DNA of 64,000 bases from Rutidosis leptorrhynchoides (GCF_046630445.1 NC_092341.1:7132001-7196000), one strand, 5' to 3'. Counted from the stretch's first letter, positions 48,083-61,821 are shown. Numbers and translations are program-made. Notes: generated by a model from the letters alone, not told the origin.

Positions 48083-48147
48083 TGAGTGGTTATGGGTGTT
48101 AGCGGTGAGCGGGAGGTCTAGGGTTCGAGTCCCGTCGTGGGCATTCT
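48083..48147 (+). other. tRNA-like fragment with perfect Pol III B box in LTR D (5' copy)
   Basis: TTAGCGGTGAGCGGG, then GGTTCGAGTCC (48122-48132), an exact match to the B-box consensus GGTTCGANTCC, then CGTCGTGGGCA. I cannot fold a full cloverleaf from it. An (ATT)n run follows about 50 bases later. Best read as a tRNA/SINE remnant. Repeated at 55883-55947. Confidence 0.4.
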
Positions 48148-48196
48148 TTTTAATAAAGCTTCTAAAAAAAAGGGTATAAATCTTTTATTTCATTTC

Positions 48197-48301
<105 letters not shown>

Positions 48302-49967
48302 TATTATTATTGTTATTGATCATTATTATCATTATTAATAATTATTGTTGTTATGATGTAAATTAGTATTATTACTAATATTAATTATACTACTATTATT
48401 TATCACTAATATAACTAATATTATTGTTATTACTAAGTATCATTACTATCATTATTTACTAAAAGTACTATTATCTTAAACCTATCACTTTTATTAAAAT
48501 TTGTATTATCGTTATTATTATAAATATTACTAAGTATCATTATTATTAATACTAGTAATATAATTATTGTCTAAACACCATTATTAGTATTGTTACTAAT
48601 ACGATCACTAAAAATTACTATTAAAACTATAATTATTATTAACATTACTAATATCGTTACAAATATTATTATTATTATTTTTTATCATTTTACCAACTGT
48701 ATTAAAAGTATCATTTTTATTATCATTAATAAATTTATTATTAGTAATATCATTTATATTATTAGTATTACTAAAACTATCATGATATTAAAACTATCCT
48801 TTTATTTAAAAATTACTTTATTATAATTATTAATTTTATGACAAGTGAATAATATACATGTGAGAATATATTTATATTACACATAAGTATGTATTAATAA
48901 TATTATCAAATTTTGTATAAATAATCATATATAATGAATTAGGTATTCTTAATATAATATTAACCAGATAAATATATACATGATATATAATTTAAGGATA
49001 TAAAATATATATTTGTTCGATTACCATTACATTTATTAATATACATGATTGATATAGGTTCGTGAATCCGAGGCCAACCTTGCATTATTTAGTTGTTCAA
49101 TGTAGTTATATGTATTTTTACTACAAAATACAATACAGTGAGTTTCATTTGCTCCCTTTTACTCATTACATTTTTGGGCTGAGAATACATGCGCAACTTT
49201 TATAACTGTTTTACGAAATAGACACAAGTAATCGAAATTACGTTCTATGGTTGAATGATCGAAACTGAATATGGCCCTTTTTAGTCTGGTAATCTAAGAA
49301 TTAGGGAACAGACACCCTAATTGACGCGAATCCTAAAGATAGATCTATCGGGCCCAACAAGCCCCATCCAAAGTACCGGATGCTTTAGTACTTCGAAATT
49401 TATATCATGTCCGAAGGAGGATCCTGGAGTGATGTGGATATTCTAATATGCATATTGTGAATGTCGGTTACCAGGTGTTCAATCCATATAAATGATATTT
49501 TTGTCTCTATGCATGGGACGTATGTTTATGAGAAATGGAAATATGAAATCTTGTGGTCTATTAAATTTATTGAAATGATTATTATGATAAACAAATGAAC
49601 TCACCAACCTTTTGGTTGACACTTGAAAGCATGTTTGTTCTCAGGTATTAAAGAAATCTTCCGCTGTGCATTTGCTCATTTTAAGGATATTACTTGGAGT
49701 CATTCATGACATATTTCAAAAGACGTTGCATTCGAGTCGTTGAGTTCGTCAAGAATATTATTAAGTCAATTATAGTTAGATATATTATAAAATGGTATGC
49801 ACGCCTTCAACTTTTGATGTAATGAAAGATTGTCTTTTCAAAAACGAATGCAATGTTTGTAAAATGTATCATATAGAGGTCAAGTACCTCGCTATGTAAT
49901 CAACTGTTGTGAATCGTTTATAATCAATATGGACTTCGTCCGGATAGATTAGGACGGGTATTCACAG

Positions 49968-49980
49968 TTGGTATCAGAGC
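49968..49980 (+). promoter_or_regulatory. Primer-binding site of element D
   Basis: TTGGTATCAGAGC directly after the LTR; tRNA-Met type. Confidence 0.85.
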
Positions 49981-50002
49981 GGTAGTCGTAGCGAACCAGG
50001 AA

Positions 50003-50067
50003 TTGCATTAGTGTGTCTAACTAGTAGTTGTTAGGATGCATTAGTGAGTCTGGACTTCGACCTGTTC
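50003..50067 (+). promoter_or_regulatory. Conserved gypsy leader motif (copy in D)
   Basis: GCATTAGTGTGTCTAACTAG, then GCATTAGTGAGTCTGGACTT, then CGACC. Its retention in a pol-less element favours a cis-acting role such as packaging. Confidence 0.6.
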
Positions 50068-50351
50068 TGCATGTCAAAAAGTTTTGCTTATCATTTTGTG
50101 TCGAAAATTATCTGCTTATCATTCTTAGTCTAGACACGTCTTGCTGCATTGATTGCATGAATAGTGTATAGACAAGATTCATATCTTAGCGTATCTGTTA
50201 CTATAAACCTTACCTGGCGTATCCCGTAAATTCCTCCGTAATCTACGAAACCTTTTGTTCTATATATATGGATATTCTATGCAATTAAGAATATCATCCG
50301 TTAGCTAGAAAATCATTTCATATTTAAAAATTCTTTATTCAATCGTACGAA

Positions 50352-50726
50352 ATGGAATTCGTCATTACTTCAAGTCACTCGGATTCCGAAATGGAATCCC
50401 ACTCAAGGTCCGAAAGCAGTGTGACCGGAATGGATCAACCAATCAGTCATCATCTATTCTAGATGAATTGGGGATGGGTTCGTAGCCTCCTCAATCATTG
50501 GAGACAAGAAGAAGGTGATCCTTTCCATCCGCCACATTGCCCTATTGGCGAAGAACCTGAAGCACTTACCGGTGAACCTGTTCGAAACACCATCTTTTCT
50601 CTCATTTCCAGAGTATCTCGCCACGACTATATCACAAGTCAGATTCAAAACCTTATTCATTCGCTCGTTCATACCGACAATCATCCCGGAGTAATAAAGT
50701 CAATGAGTTTCGCGCTCGAGTTGTAG
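50352..50726 (+). pseudogene. Accessory-type ORF of element D with one in-frame TAG
   Basis: It starts MEFVITSSHSDSEMESHSRSE, a Ser/Asp/Glu-rich N-terminus in the position and style of the A/B/C accessory proteins. A TAG at 50460-50462 follows HHLF. The same frame continues at once with MNWGWVRSLLNHWRQ and GDPFHPPHCPIGEEPEAL to a stop at 50726. Either one ORF of 124 codons with a nonsense change, or two short ORFs. No known domain. Confidence 0.5.
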
Positions 50727-51095
50727 CCTAGGAAAATATGGTGCAAAATGTACCAGCTTCAACAACATCAACGACATCAATTGTACCACCAGCAACAACA
50801 CAAACCACAACAACACACGCTTCAACATTACAATTGGTACCCCGAGCATAATCATCGTTCTACATGACGTTCTGCATCATTTATCTTCGTTCAACATGGC
50901 GAATATGTAATCTCTAATGTTTTAGAGATTATATATTCTTATTCTAACGAAAATCAAATGAGTTTAATAACATATTAACTCATTAAATCCATGATTACGT
51001 CTGAAGAAAATATATATGTATATATATTTTCATAAAGATTGTAATTGAAAAAAAAAAATTCTTTCGTACAAACTGGTAATGGTGAAAATATTTTT

Positions 51096-51112
51096 AACGG
51101 GTAGGTAATACC
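51096..51112 (+). promoter_or_regulatory. Gag-leader palindrome relic in element D
   Basis: AACGGGTAGGTAATACC, the counterpart of the palindrome found upstream of gag in A, B and C, here with no gag behind it. Confidence 0.5.
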
Positions 51113-51554
51113 TGAGGAATATTTAGATTTCACATTAATAAGTTACACTGTACATTCTTTGAATCTGATTCAACAGTCATTTACTATCCTACTTGCAACC
51201 ACAGCTATACGAATCCGTTCATCACAGAATAACCATTTTCATTCAATTTCATATTTGGATTTTAACCTATCAGAATCCGACAAGTGGCATAATGAAGAAA
51301 ACATTGGACAAAATAAAATTTGTTAGAAACAAACAAATTAACTTTGAGAAATTTTGTTAAGAATCCACGCTAACAAAATCCTAGCTAACTGTTCCTAGCT
51401 AACTGATTACATTTTATTTATCGCAATTTATTTTATCGCAATTTACATTCTCGCAATGTTATTTATCGTCATTAAATTTCTGTTATTTACTTTACGCACT
51501 TTATTTATCGTTATTTAATTTTCTTTTATTTATTTTACGCCCTTTAAATATCGG

Positions 51555-51850
51555 GACACGTATACAAGGTTTTGACATATCATATCGACGCATCTATATA
51601 TATTATTTGGAATCACCATAGACACTCTATATGTAGTAATGATCGAGTTCTCTATACAGGGTTGAAGTTGATTCTACAATAATATATATAGTTTGAGTTG
51701 TGATCGAGTCTGAGACGTATACGGGTCACGACACGTATTAATTAATTCGAATATTATATATTAAACTATATATGAATTATTGCACTGTCAACTGTGGACT
51801 ATCGACTGTGGACTAATAACATTGGACAATTAAAATGAATTAAAATATTG
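51555..51850 (+). repeat. LTR-derived segment inside element D
   Basis: The text CCATAGACACTCTATATG, CTATACAGGGTTGA, AATATATATAGTTTGAGTTG and CAACTGTGGAC follows in the same order as in the LTR of element C (about 60535-60775). It is an internal copy of part of a family-B/C LTR, pointing to recombination between elements. Confidence 0.7.
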
Positions 51851-54029
51851 ATTATAACATATGAAACTAAACAATTCTTCAAGTTTGCCACTTGATTTCA
51901 TCTTAAACCTCATTTGTATCATGACGATTACAATCTGCGTTCAAACCTTTCAAAAATCTTGAAAACACCTCAATTGAGAGGATAAACCAACCGCACTTCA
52001 TCTACGGAAGAAAATATTTATACATATAGTTATGCACCTGAAAAACTCTTGGAACCAGAGTAAACGTTTAACACGTATTTGTGCTAGCTCCTTTGGCATT
52101 GTTATTACCGAAAATAACTTTGCAATTCCTTTTCCAATTAGCCAATTTTGTCACAGCTTCAGCAAATTAATTTCGACCTTTCATTCGAATAAATCTTATT
52201 ATAACCTTGATATATATGTTTGCCCTTCGTTATCATTACCGAAGAACTGTTTATATTCCACTACATTAGCAGTAAACTTACCAACAACTTCATTACTCAT
52301 TCACTTAAGTTACTCTGAAGAACTATTATATTTGTTCATTAAAACCGCATCATTTACTCATCTACATCTTGTAACAATAATTGCCATACCAATTATCGGG
52401 AATCAGCAATCAGTACTTTGAAAACTCACAACATATCTACATAACAGTTATATGTATAACATTTATCTCTTAGAATTATGATCTTTCATTCTGAAATTCT
52501 AAAAAGCACTCAGTCTACAAATCAATACTCTAAATGTTGAAAAAGCAGAATGAATCAGGAGAAACCATAGACAACCGTAAACGACCTTAACCGTCAAAAG
52601 TTTGATGATAAAGAATGGAGTATTGGAGACACTCAATATAAAATTTAGTACCGAAAAGCGGATTATGCGAAACTATGAAGGAAACTGTGGACAAATCACA
52701 AAGAATAAGTTTGACTTCAAAGAATCCAAATGATTCAATGCCTGTTAAAGTTTTTAGCGAATATCTTGCTCTTTACTCTAAACCCTTGCGGACAATAGTT
52801 TCTATCATCCTCTGATCTTAGATATTCTGAGATATTATCGTATCTTTCATTATAAATATCCTTGATATTTCTGAATATATTTTCATAACTAATCTTATCT
52901 GAAATCATTAATCTCTTCGTGCTATCAGTGTTACATCATATAGAAACTGTTAGTTTCTATATTCTGTAAACTTTCGAGCTTAAAATATGAATGTTATTGA
53001 AGTAATGTTGGGAACTGATGCATGAGTTAGTATAATATAATGACACTTGATCAACGTGATTATATTACAGTAAGCCATGCCGAGTTTCTAATGGGACGTG
53101 ATGATTCACAGATCCTAACGTCATCACGTGCCATGTTATATAACTCTTTCATTCTGCTTAACTTCTGAACATATCAAGAAAGTATATTCTTGATAGTTCT
53201 ATTCTCAGTGACTCTGGTAATTTGACAAATCAAATCGTGCTATTACGTTCTTTCTTGTTTAAAACATTAAGTTCATTCGAAACTCCATACTTACAAATTC
53301 TGGACCATTACTCATTTTACTAGTAATCGAGAGGAGAATAAAAAGGCAAAGAGCTCCGAAACATAATGGAAGATACAAAACTCGACAACAACACAGAAAT
53401 TACAAACCGTGGATATTAATACGAATAGCAATATAAAGACGCGGTATAATTAAGAATAGTATCACCCAAGGCAATAGTATAAGTAAACAGATTCTTCTGG
53501 TCTAAGATTAAAAGGAAGGATGACAGATATGAAAGTCAGGAGTATATCCAGAATTAAAACTGGATGAAGCATATTGACTGATGATTTGAAAGTAGGAATT
53601 AAAATATAGAAAATAGGAGTGGTGAGAAGTAATGGAACGAAAGAATTCATTTATAGTGGAAATACCGGATCGAGCAATCAAGGCAGATCATCGCATTTAA
53701 TTATAGAGATCTTAATTTTCCTTACTCACCGAAGAATCAAATTCTTTAGATTTCGAAGATTTTCTTTAATTCCTTGAATTTCGGAATTTAACCCTGTCTC
53801 TATCAAAAGTTAAGATGCACCTTATCTTCTAAAATCAACCGTGACTACGTCAAAAGTTAAGACAAATCCTTAATCTCCTCATTTCACTATTTTATGATAG
53901 CTTCATTCGTATTCTTCGAATAATCGAATTGTTTTACCCATATTACTCAATAATGATAAAACTCTATTTATCAACTCATATTCGTCATGAAAACATTTTT
54001 ATTGTTAGCCAAGACCACCCCACTCAAAT
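51851..54029 (+). other. Non-coding interior of element D
   Basis: About 2.2 kb between the LTR-derived segment and the polypurine tract without a supported gene. Several short open frames here (for example 52032-52421) show no motif. Confidence 0.5.
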
Positions 54030-54061
54030 TTCGGGACGAAATTTCTTTAACGGGTAGGTAC
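54030..54061 (+). promoter_or_regulatory. Polypurine tract region of element D
   Basis: TTTCGGGACGAAATTTC, then TTTAACGGGTAGGTAC against the 3' LTR, matching element B in inverse at 23199-23235. Confidence 0.75.
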
Positions 54062-55996
54062 TGTGACTACCTGAGAATTTCTGACCAAATTTAAATTTGA
54101 ATCTTTATTCATTTCGACACGATAAACAAAGTCGATAATATTGAGTCTCAAAAATCTTGGAACTATGTTTACATATTCAACTATCATTTGACCTTGGACT
54201 ATTCCCGACGATTCACGAACAAGTGTGTGTAATTAATAATGTAAAATAAGATACAAGATAATTAAGTATAATTTAAAATAAATTTATATATATACACATA
54301 TATATAATTGCTATTAATAATTATTATATTGTAATATATATATGAAATATATAAATGATAAAGATTGAATATGTTATTATATAAGTAATACATAATTAAT
54401 GAAAAGTAAGATTAATATATTACATGTAATTTCAAGATAAAGTATAAATGTTATATTAACAACATGAGCATTAAATTCCGTATTATTTTTAATAGTAACA
54501 TTAATATATGTATCATTTATAATATTTAATCTGATATAAATTATATATATGCATATAAAATTTGATAAATATAAAAGTTATGATAATATTATTAATACTA
54601 TTATCATCATTAATAACATTAATATTATTGTAACTAATAAGAATATTACTATTTTTTTTTTAAATTATTATTATCATTTATTGTAGTAGTAATATCATTC
54701 TATTATAAATTTTCATTTATTATTATAAGAAATTATTAATAATAATATTATTAATAATATAATTATTAGAATTGCTAATAGTATTAAGATGATTATGTTA
54801 GTTAAAAAAATAATATAGAAACTAGATATATACGTACAAAATATATACAAACAACATATGTAAATACAGATATATGAAGATAAATACATATAATTATATA
54901 AAACACAGATGTATATATATAAATACATATATAGAAGTATATATTTATATAGAAGGCGATTAAATATACAAATAAAGAAAAAATACCGTAATCATGCTTT
55001 ATTAAACTTTGTCTGTTGTTCCCATATTATTAGATATCAAATCTGGATCGTATGAAATCAATGGTCATTACATATCTGCTTTGTTCCCTTTTGTTTGTAC
55101 GTTTTTTTTATATCCTTTAGTTATTTATTTTTTTTTCCTTTCTGTATATGATGATCCTTTATGTCGAACACCAATTGGTGATAAAACAATCGATTTTCAG
55201 TTTCATTGGAAGACTTACTCGTTTTTACCCCCCTTCTGAATCAATTACAATTATTTCATAACAGATTACAATCACTAATTTCATCAAATTTTATTTCCAT
55301 TAACGAACACCTCTGTTCTTCATTAATTTTGTCAAAACTCGAATTTGAACGAAATTTCAAAATGTAAAAATGCAAAGTTATTAGAAATCGTTCATTTAAA
55401 CTTTCTGCAAAGTTTCAAGGTTCAATTTTTCATATCGACTTCTAATTTTGAGGTCAAAGTTTCAAATTAAAAAAAGTCAACAAGTGTTCTTCAGTCGAAT
55501 TCGTGTTTACTGGTAAGATTTAAGTTAAATTGGTGTTTGATAAAGTTTTTAGAAACAATTTGGAACCTATTTCATGTTTTAACTTTGGTCTAAAACCCTC
55601 TGGAACTCAAAAATCAATTTGAGGTTCATATATTTTTTTTTAAAACCGATAACAGCAGCAGTCTTTTTATTAGTATTTTTTTTATGATTTCGTTTTTCTG
55701 TTAATCAGTACACCTAAAGCTAAATGTTTCTGTTTCAACTCAAGTTATAAAATAAGCTGGAAATTCAATATTTATGGAGATTGATTTGTGTCTAGTTGAT
55801 TGAATTTGGAAGATGAAGAGGAAACATAAAACAAGGATTTAATAGAATTTAATTATGGTTATAATCAGAAATACAGAAACAGATGAGTGGTTATGGTTGT
55901 TAGCGGTGAGCGGGAGGTCTAGGGTTCGAGTCCCGTCGTGGGCATTCTTTTTAATAAAGCTTCTAAAAAAAGGGTATAAATCTTTTATTTCATTTC

Positions 55997-56095
<99 letters not shown>

Positions 56096-57756
56096 TATTA
56101 TTATTGTTATTGATCATTATTATCATTATTAATAATTATTGTTGTTATGATGTAAATTAGTATTATTACTAATATTAATTATACTACTATTATTTATCAC
56201 TAATATAACTAATATTATTGTTATTACTAAGTATCATTACTATCATTATTTACTAAAAGTACTATTATCTTAAATCTATCACTTTTATTAAAATTTGTAT
56301 TATAGTTATTATTATAAATATTACTAAGTATCATTATTATTAATACTAGTAATAGAATTATTTTCTAAACACCATTATTAGTATTGTTACTAATACGATC
56401 ACTAAAAATTACTATTAAAACTATAATTATTATTAACATTAATAATATCGTTACAAATATTATTATTTTTTTTATCATTTTACCAACTGTATTAAAATTA
56501 TCATTTTTATTATCATTAATAAATTTATTATTAGTAATATCATTTATATTATTAGTATTACTAAAACTATCATGATATTAAAACTATCCTTTTATTTAAA
56601 AATTACTTTATTATAATTATTAATTTTATGACAAGTGAATAATATACATGTGAGAATATATTTATATTACACATAAGTATGTATTAATAATATTATCAAA
56701 TTTTGTATAAATAATCATATATAATGAATTAGGTATTCTTAATATAATATTAACCAGATAAATATATACATGATATATAATTTAAGGATATAAAATATAT
56801 ATTTGTTCGATTACCATTACATGTATTAATATACATTATTGATATAGGTTCGTGAATCCGAGGCCAACCTTGCATTATTTAGTTGTTCAATGTCGTTATA
56901 TGTATTTTTACTACAAAATACAATACAGTGAGTTTCATTTGCTCCCTTTTACTCATTACATTTTTGGGCTGAGAATACATGCGTAACTTTTATAACTGTT
57001 TTACTAAATAGACACAAGTAATCAAAATTATGTTCTATGGTTGAATGATCGAAACTGAATATGCCCCTTTTTAGTCTGGTAATCTAAGAATTAGGGAACA
57101 GACACCCTAATTGACGCGAATCCTAAAGATAGATCTATCGGGCCCAACAAGCCCCATCCAAAGTACCGGATGCTTTAGTACTTCGAAATTTATATCATGT
57201 CCGAAGGAGGATTCTGGAGTGATGGGGATATTCTAATATGCATATTGTGAATGTCGGTTACCAGGTGTTCAATCCATATGAATGATATTTTTGTCTCTAT
57301 GCATGGGACGTATGTTTATGAGAAATGGAAATATGAAATCTTGTGGTCTATTAAATTTATTGAAATGATTATTATGATAAACTAATGAACTCACCAACTT
57401 TTTGGTTGACACTTGAAAGCATGTTTGCTCTCAGGTATTAAAGAAATCTTCCGCTGTGCATTTGCTCATTTTAGGGATATTACTTGGAGTCATTCATGAC
57501 ATATTTCAAAAGACGTTGCATTCGAGTCGTTGAGTTCATCAAGAATATTATTAAGTCAATTATAGTTAGATATATTATAAAATGGTATGCACGCCGTCAA
57601 CTTTTGATGTAATGAAAGATTGTCTTTTCAAAAACGAATGCAATGTTTATAAAATGTATCATATAGAGGTCAAGTACCTCGCGATGTAATCAACTGTTGT
57701 GAATCATTTATAATCGATATGGACTTCGTCTGGATGGATTAGGACGGGTATTCACA
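54062..57756 (+). repeat. 3' LTR of element D (3.7 kb)
   Basis: TGTGACTACCTG...GGGTATTCACA; collinear with 46231-49966, with scattered substitutions, a small deletion near 54990 and a shorter (ATT)n run at 55997-56090. Confidence 0.92.
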
Positions 57757-58346
57757 TCTGCTAGGGCTACGGAGGAGGCATTGTCACAAAGTATTGGAAC
57801 ATGAGTTGTTTTTGGTATGTGTAGATCATGCAGTAAACTCTGTAACCATGTAATCTCACAAGTAGTATCTACAAGTGCCCTATATTCTGCCTCTGTGGAA
57901 GATCTGGAGACCACATTCTGCTTCTTTGATTGCCAGGAGATAAGACATGATCCCAGATAGATGCAATAGCCTGTTATAGATCTTCTAGAAGTGGTGCATT
58001 TAGCCCAATCACTGTCACAGAAAGCCTGGAGTGTAAGTGTGGTTGAGCTGGGAAAGTGTAGACCTTGGCCTGGGAAAAGTTTGATGTAACTGAGCACTTT
58101 GTAAAGGGCTTGTAGGTGGCTTGTTCTAGGTTGTTGACTATGTTGACTGAGGGCTTGTGCAGCATATGCCAGATCTGGCCTGGTTATGGTTAGGTAAATT
58201 AATTTACCTACCAATGTTCTGTATAAAGTAGCATCTTGTAAGAGTTCACCATCATTGTTTGAAAGCTTAATGTTGGGGTCAAGTGGGATGTTTGAAGGTT
58301 TGTCATCTAAAACCCCTGCCAAATTTAGAAGCTCAAGGGCATATTT
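57757..58346 (-). pseudogene. Copia polyprotein fragment (RT end and RNase H), severed at both sides
   Basis: The minus strand reads from YALELLNLAGVLDDKPS at 58346 through TLYRTLVGKLIYLTITRPDLAYA, CDSDWAKCTTSRRSITGYCIYLGSCLISW and SRSSTEAEYRAL to CDNASSVALA. These are diagnostic of Ty1/copia RT-RNase H. The upstream part is cut by element C at 58347 and the downstream part by element D at 57756; the end rejoins 46230 in frame ([10 protein letters not shown]). No stop within the piece, so it was probably intact before the insertions. Confidence 0.92.
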
Positions 58347-61300
58347 TGTAGTGACCCGAACTTTTCCATGTTTATATATATTAAATAAAATTGTTATTTA
58401 CATGATTAAGTGTTTCCAACATGTTAAGCAATCAAACTTGTTAAGACTTGATTAATTGAAATAGGTTTCATATAGACAATTGACCACCCAAGTTGACCGG
58501 TGATTCACGAACGTTAAAACTTATAAAAACTATACGATGACATATATATGGTTATATATATAGTTAACATGATTTTATTATAAGTATGTATCTCATTAGG
58601 TATTTTAACAATGAGTTATATACATAAAAATGAGACTATTAATTTAAGAAACTCGAAAACGATATATATAACAATTATCGTTATAACAACGTCTTACTAG
58701 GTACATATGAATCATATTAAGATATTGATACACTTGGTTAATTATGTTAAATGATAATTAAATATATTATTAAGTGTATTAACAATGAAATACATATGTA
58801 AAAATAAGACTACTAACTTAATGATTTCGAAACGAGACATATATGTAACGATTATCGTTGTAACGATATTTAACTGTATATATATCATACTAAGATATAT
58901 TATATATCATAATATTATGATAATATAAAAATTTAACATCTCATTTGTTATAATAAACAATGGGTTAACAACATTCAACAAGATCGTTAACCTAAAGTTT
59001 CAAAACAACATTTACATGTAACGACTAACGATGACTTAACGACTCAGTTAAAATGTATATACATGTAGTGTTTTAATATGTATTCATACAATTTTTAAAG
59101 ACTTCAAGACACTTATCAAAATAGTTCTACTTAACAAAAATGCTTACAATTACATCCTCGTTCAGTTTCATCAACAATTCTACTCGTATGCACCGTATTC
59201 GTACTTGTACAATACACAGCTTTTAGATGTATGTAATATTGGTATATACACTCCAATGATCAGCTCTTAGCAGCCCATGTGAGTCACCTAACACATGTGG
59301 GAACCATCATTTGGCAACTAGCATGAAATATCTCATAAAATTACAAAAATATGAGTAATCATTCATGACTTATTTACATGAAAACAAAATTACATATCCT
59401 TTATATCTAATCCATACACCAACGACCAAAAACAGCTACAAACACTTTCATTCTTCAATTTTCTTCATCTAATTGATCTCTCTCAAGTTCGATCTTCAAG
59501 TTCTAAGTGTTCTTCATAAATTCCAAAAGTTCTAGTTTCATAAAATCAAGAATACTTCCAAGATTGCAAGTTTACTTCCAAGTTTTCTAAATCCATTCCA
59601 AGTAATCATCCAAGATCAAGAAACCTTTGTTACTTACAGTAGGTTATCTTTATAATACAAGGTAATAATCATATTCAAACTTTAATTCAATTTCTATAAC
59701 TATAACAATCTTATTTCGAGTGGAAATCTTACTTGAAATTGTTTTCGTGTCATGATTCTGCTTTAAGAACTTTCAAGCCATCCAAGGATCCTTTGAAGCT
59801 AGATCTATTTTTCTCATTTCCAGTATGTTTATCCAAGGAACTTGAGGTAGTAATGATGTTCATAACATCATTCGATTCATACATATAAAGCTATCTTATT
59901 CGAAGGTTTAAACTTGTAATCACTAGAACATAGTTTAGTTAATTCTAAACTTGTTCGCAAATAAAAGTTAATCCTTCTTACTTGACTTTTAAAATCAACT
60001 AAACACATGTTCTATATCTATATGATATGCTAACTTAATGATTTAAAACCTGGAAACACGAAAAACACCGTAAAACCGGATTTACGCCGTCGTAGTAACA
60101 CCGCGGGTTGTTTTGGGTTAGTTAATTAAAAACTATGATAAACTTTGATTTAAAAGTTGTTATTCTGGGAAAATGATTTTTATTATGAACATGAAAGTAT
60201 ATCCAAAAATTATGGTTAAACTCAAAGTGGAAGTATGTTTTCTAAAATGGTCATCTAGACGTCGTTCTTTCGACTGAAATGACTACCTTTACAAAAACGA
60301 CTTGTAACTTATTTTTCTGACTATAAACCTATACTTTTTATGTTTAGATTCATAAAATAGAGTTCAATATGAAACCATAGCAATTTGATTCACTCAAAAC
60401 GGATTTAAAATGAAGAAGTTATGGGTAAAACAAGATTGGATAATTTTTCTCATTTTAGCTACGTGAAAATTGGTAACAAATATATTCTAACCATAACTTA
60501 ATCAACTTGTATTGTATATTATGTAATCTTGAGATACCATAGACACGTATACAATGTTTTGACCTATCATGTCAAAACATCTATATATATTTCGGAACAA
60601 CCATAGACACTCTATATGTGAATGTTGGAGTTAGCTATACAGGGTTGAGGTTGATTCCAAAATATATATAGTTTGAGTTGTGATCAATACTGAGATACGT
60701 ATACACTGGGTCGTGGATTGATTCAAGATAATATTTATCGATTTATTTCTGTACATCTAACTGTGGACAACTAGTTGTAGGTTACTAACGAGGACAGCTG
60801 ACTTAATAAACTTAAAACATCAAAATATATTAAAAGTGTTGTAAATATATTTTGAACATACTTTGATATATATGTATATATTGTTATAGGTTCGTGAATC
60901 AACCAGCGGCCAAGTCTTACTTCCCAACGAAGTAAAAATCTGTGAAAGTGAGTTATAGTCCCACTTTTAAAATCTAATATTTTTGGGATGAGAATACATG
61001 CTGGTTTTATAAATGATTTACAAAATAGACACAAGTACGTGAAACTACATTCTATGGTAAAATTATCGAAATTGAATATGCCCCTTTTTATTAAGTCTGG
61101 TAATCTAAGAATTAGGGAACAGACACCCTAATTGATGCGAATCCTAAAGATAGATCTATTGGGCCTAACAAACCCCATCCAAAGTACCGGATGCTTTAGT
61201 ACTTCGAAATTTATATCATATCCGAAGGGTGTCCCAGAATGATGGGGATATTCTTATATATGCATCTTGTTAATGTCGGTTACCAGGTGTTCACCATATG

Positions 61301-61783
61301 AATGATTTTTATCTCTATGTATGGGATGTGTATTGAAATATGAAATCTTGTGGTCTATTGTTACGATTTGATATATATATAGGTTAAACCTATAACTCAC
61401 CAACATTTTTGTTGACGTTTAAAACATGTTTATTCTCAGGTGAATACTAAGAGCTTCCGCTGTTGCATACTAAAATAAGGACAAGATTTGGAGTCCATGT
61501 TTGTATGATATTGTGTAAAAACTGCATTCAAGAAACTGATTTCGATGTAACATATTTGTATTGTAAACCATTATGTAATGGTCGTGTGTAAACAGGATAT
61601 TTTAGATTATCATTATTTAATAATCTACGTAAAGCTTTTTAAACCTTTATTTATGAAATAAAGGTTATGGTTTGTTTTAAAAATGAATGCAGTCTTTGAA
61701 AAACGTCTCATATAGAGGTCAAAACCTCGCAACGAAATCAATTAATATGGAACGTTTTTAATCAATAAGAACGGAACATTTCA
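58347..61783 (+). repeat. 5' LTR of element C (3.4 kb)
   Basis: TGTAGTGACCCGAAC...GGAACATTTCA, the inverse of the solo LTR 15398-18815 and of 29757-41059. An 87-codon open frame antisense to it (60771-61034) is also open in the B LTR but is shifted in the solo LTR, so it is not called. Confidence 0.92.
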
Positions 61784-61784
61784 G

Positions 61785-61797
61785 TTGGTATCCGAGC
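61785..61797 (+). promoter_or_regulatory. Primer-binding site of element C
   Basis: TTGGTATCCGAGC immediately after the LTR, identical to element B. Confidence 0.82.
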
Positions 61798-61821
61798 GTT
61801 GGTCTTAAAGAACCAGAAATT

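Noticed and set aside
48098..48147. Functional tRNA gene
   Set aside because: A B box is present, but I could not find a matching acceptor stem or complete arms.
50454..50684. Minus-strand open frame
   Set aside because: Shadow of the accessory-type ORF on the opposite strand.
52032..52421. 129-codon open frame in element D
   Set aside because: Low-complexity composition, no recognisable domain, no counterpart in A, B or C.
55839..56126. Poly-Asn and poly-Leu open frames
   Set aside because: They are translations of the (ATT)n microsatellite in the LTR of element D.
60771..61034. 87-codon open frame, also seen at 38384-38647
   Set aside because: It lies antisense in family-B/C LTRs and is frame-shifted in the solo LTR at about 16180; no motif.
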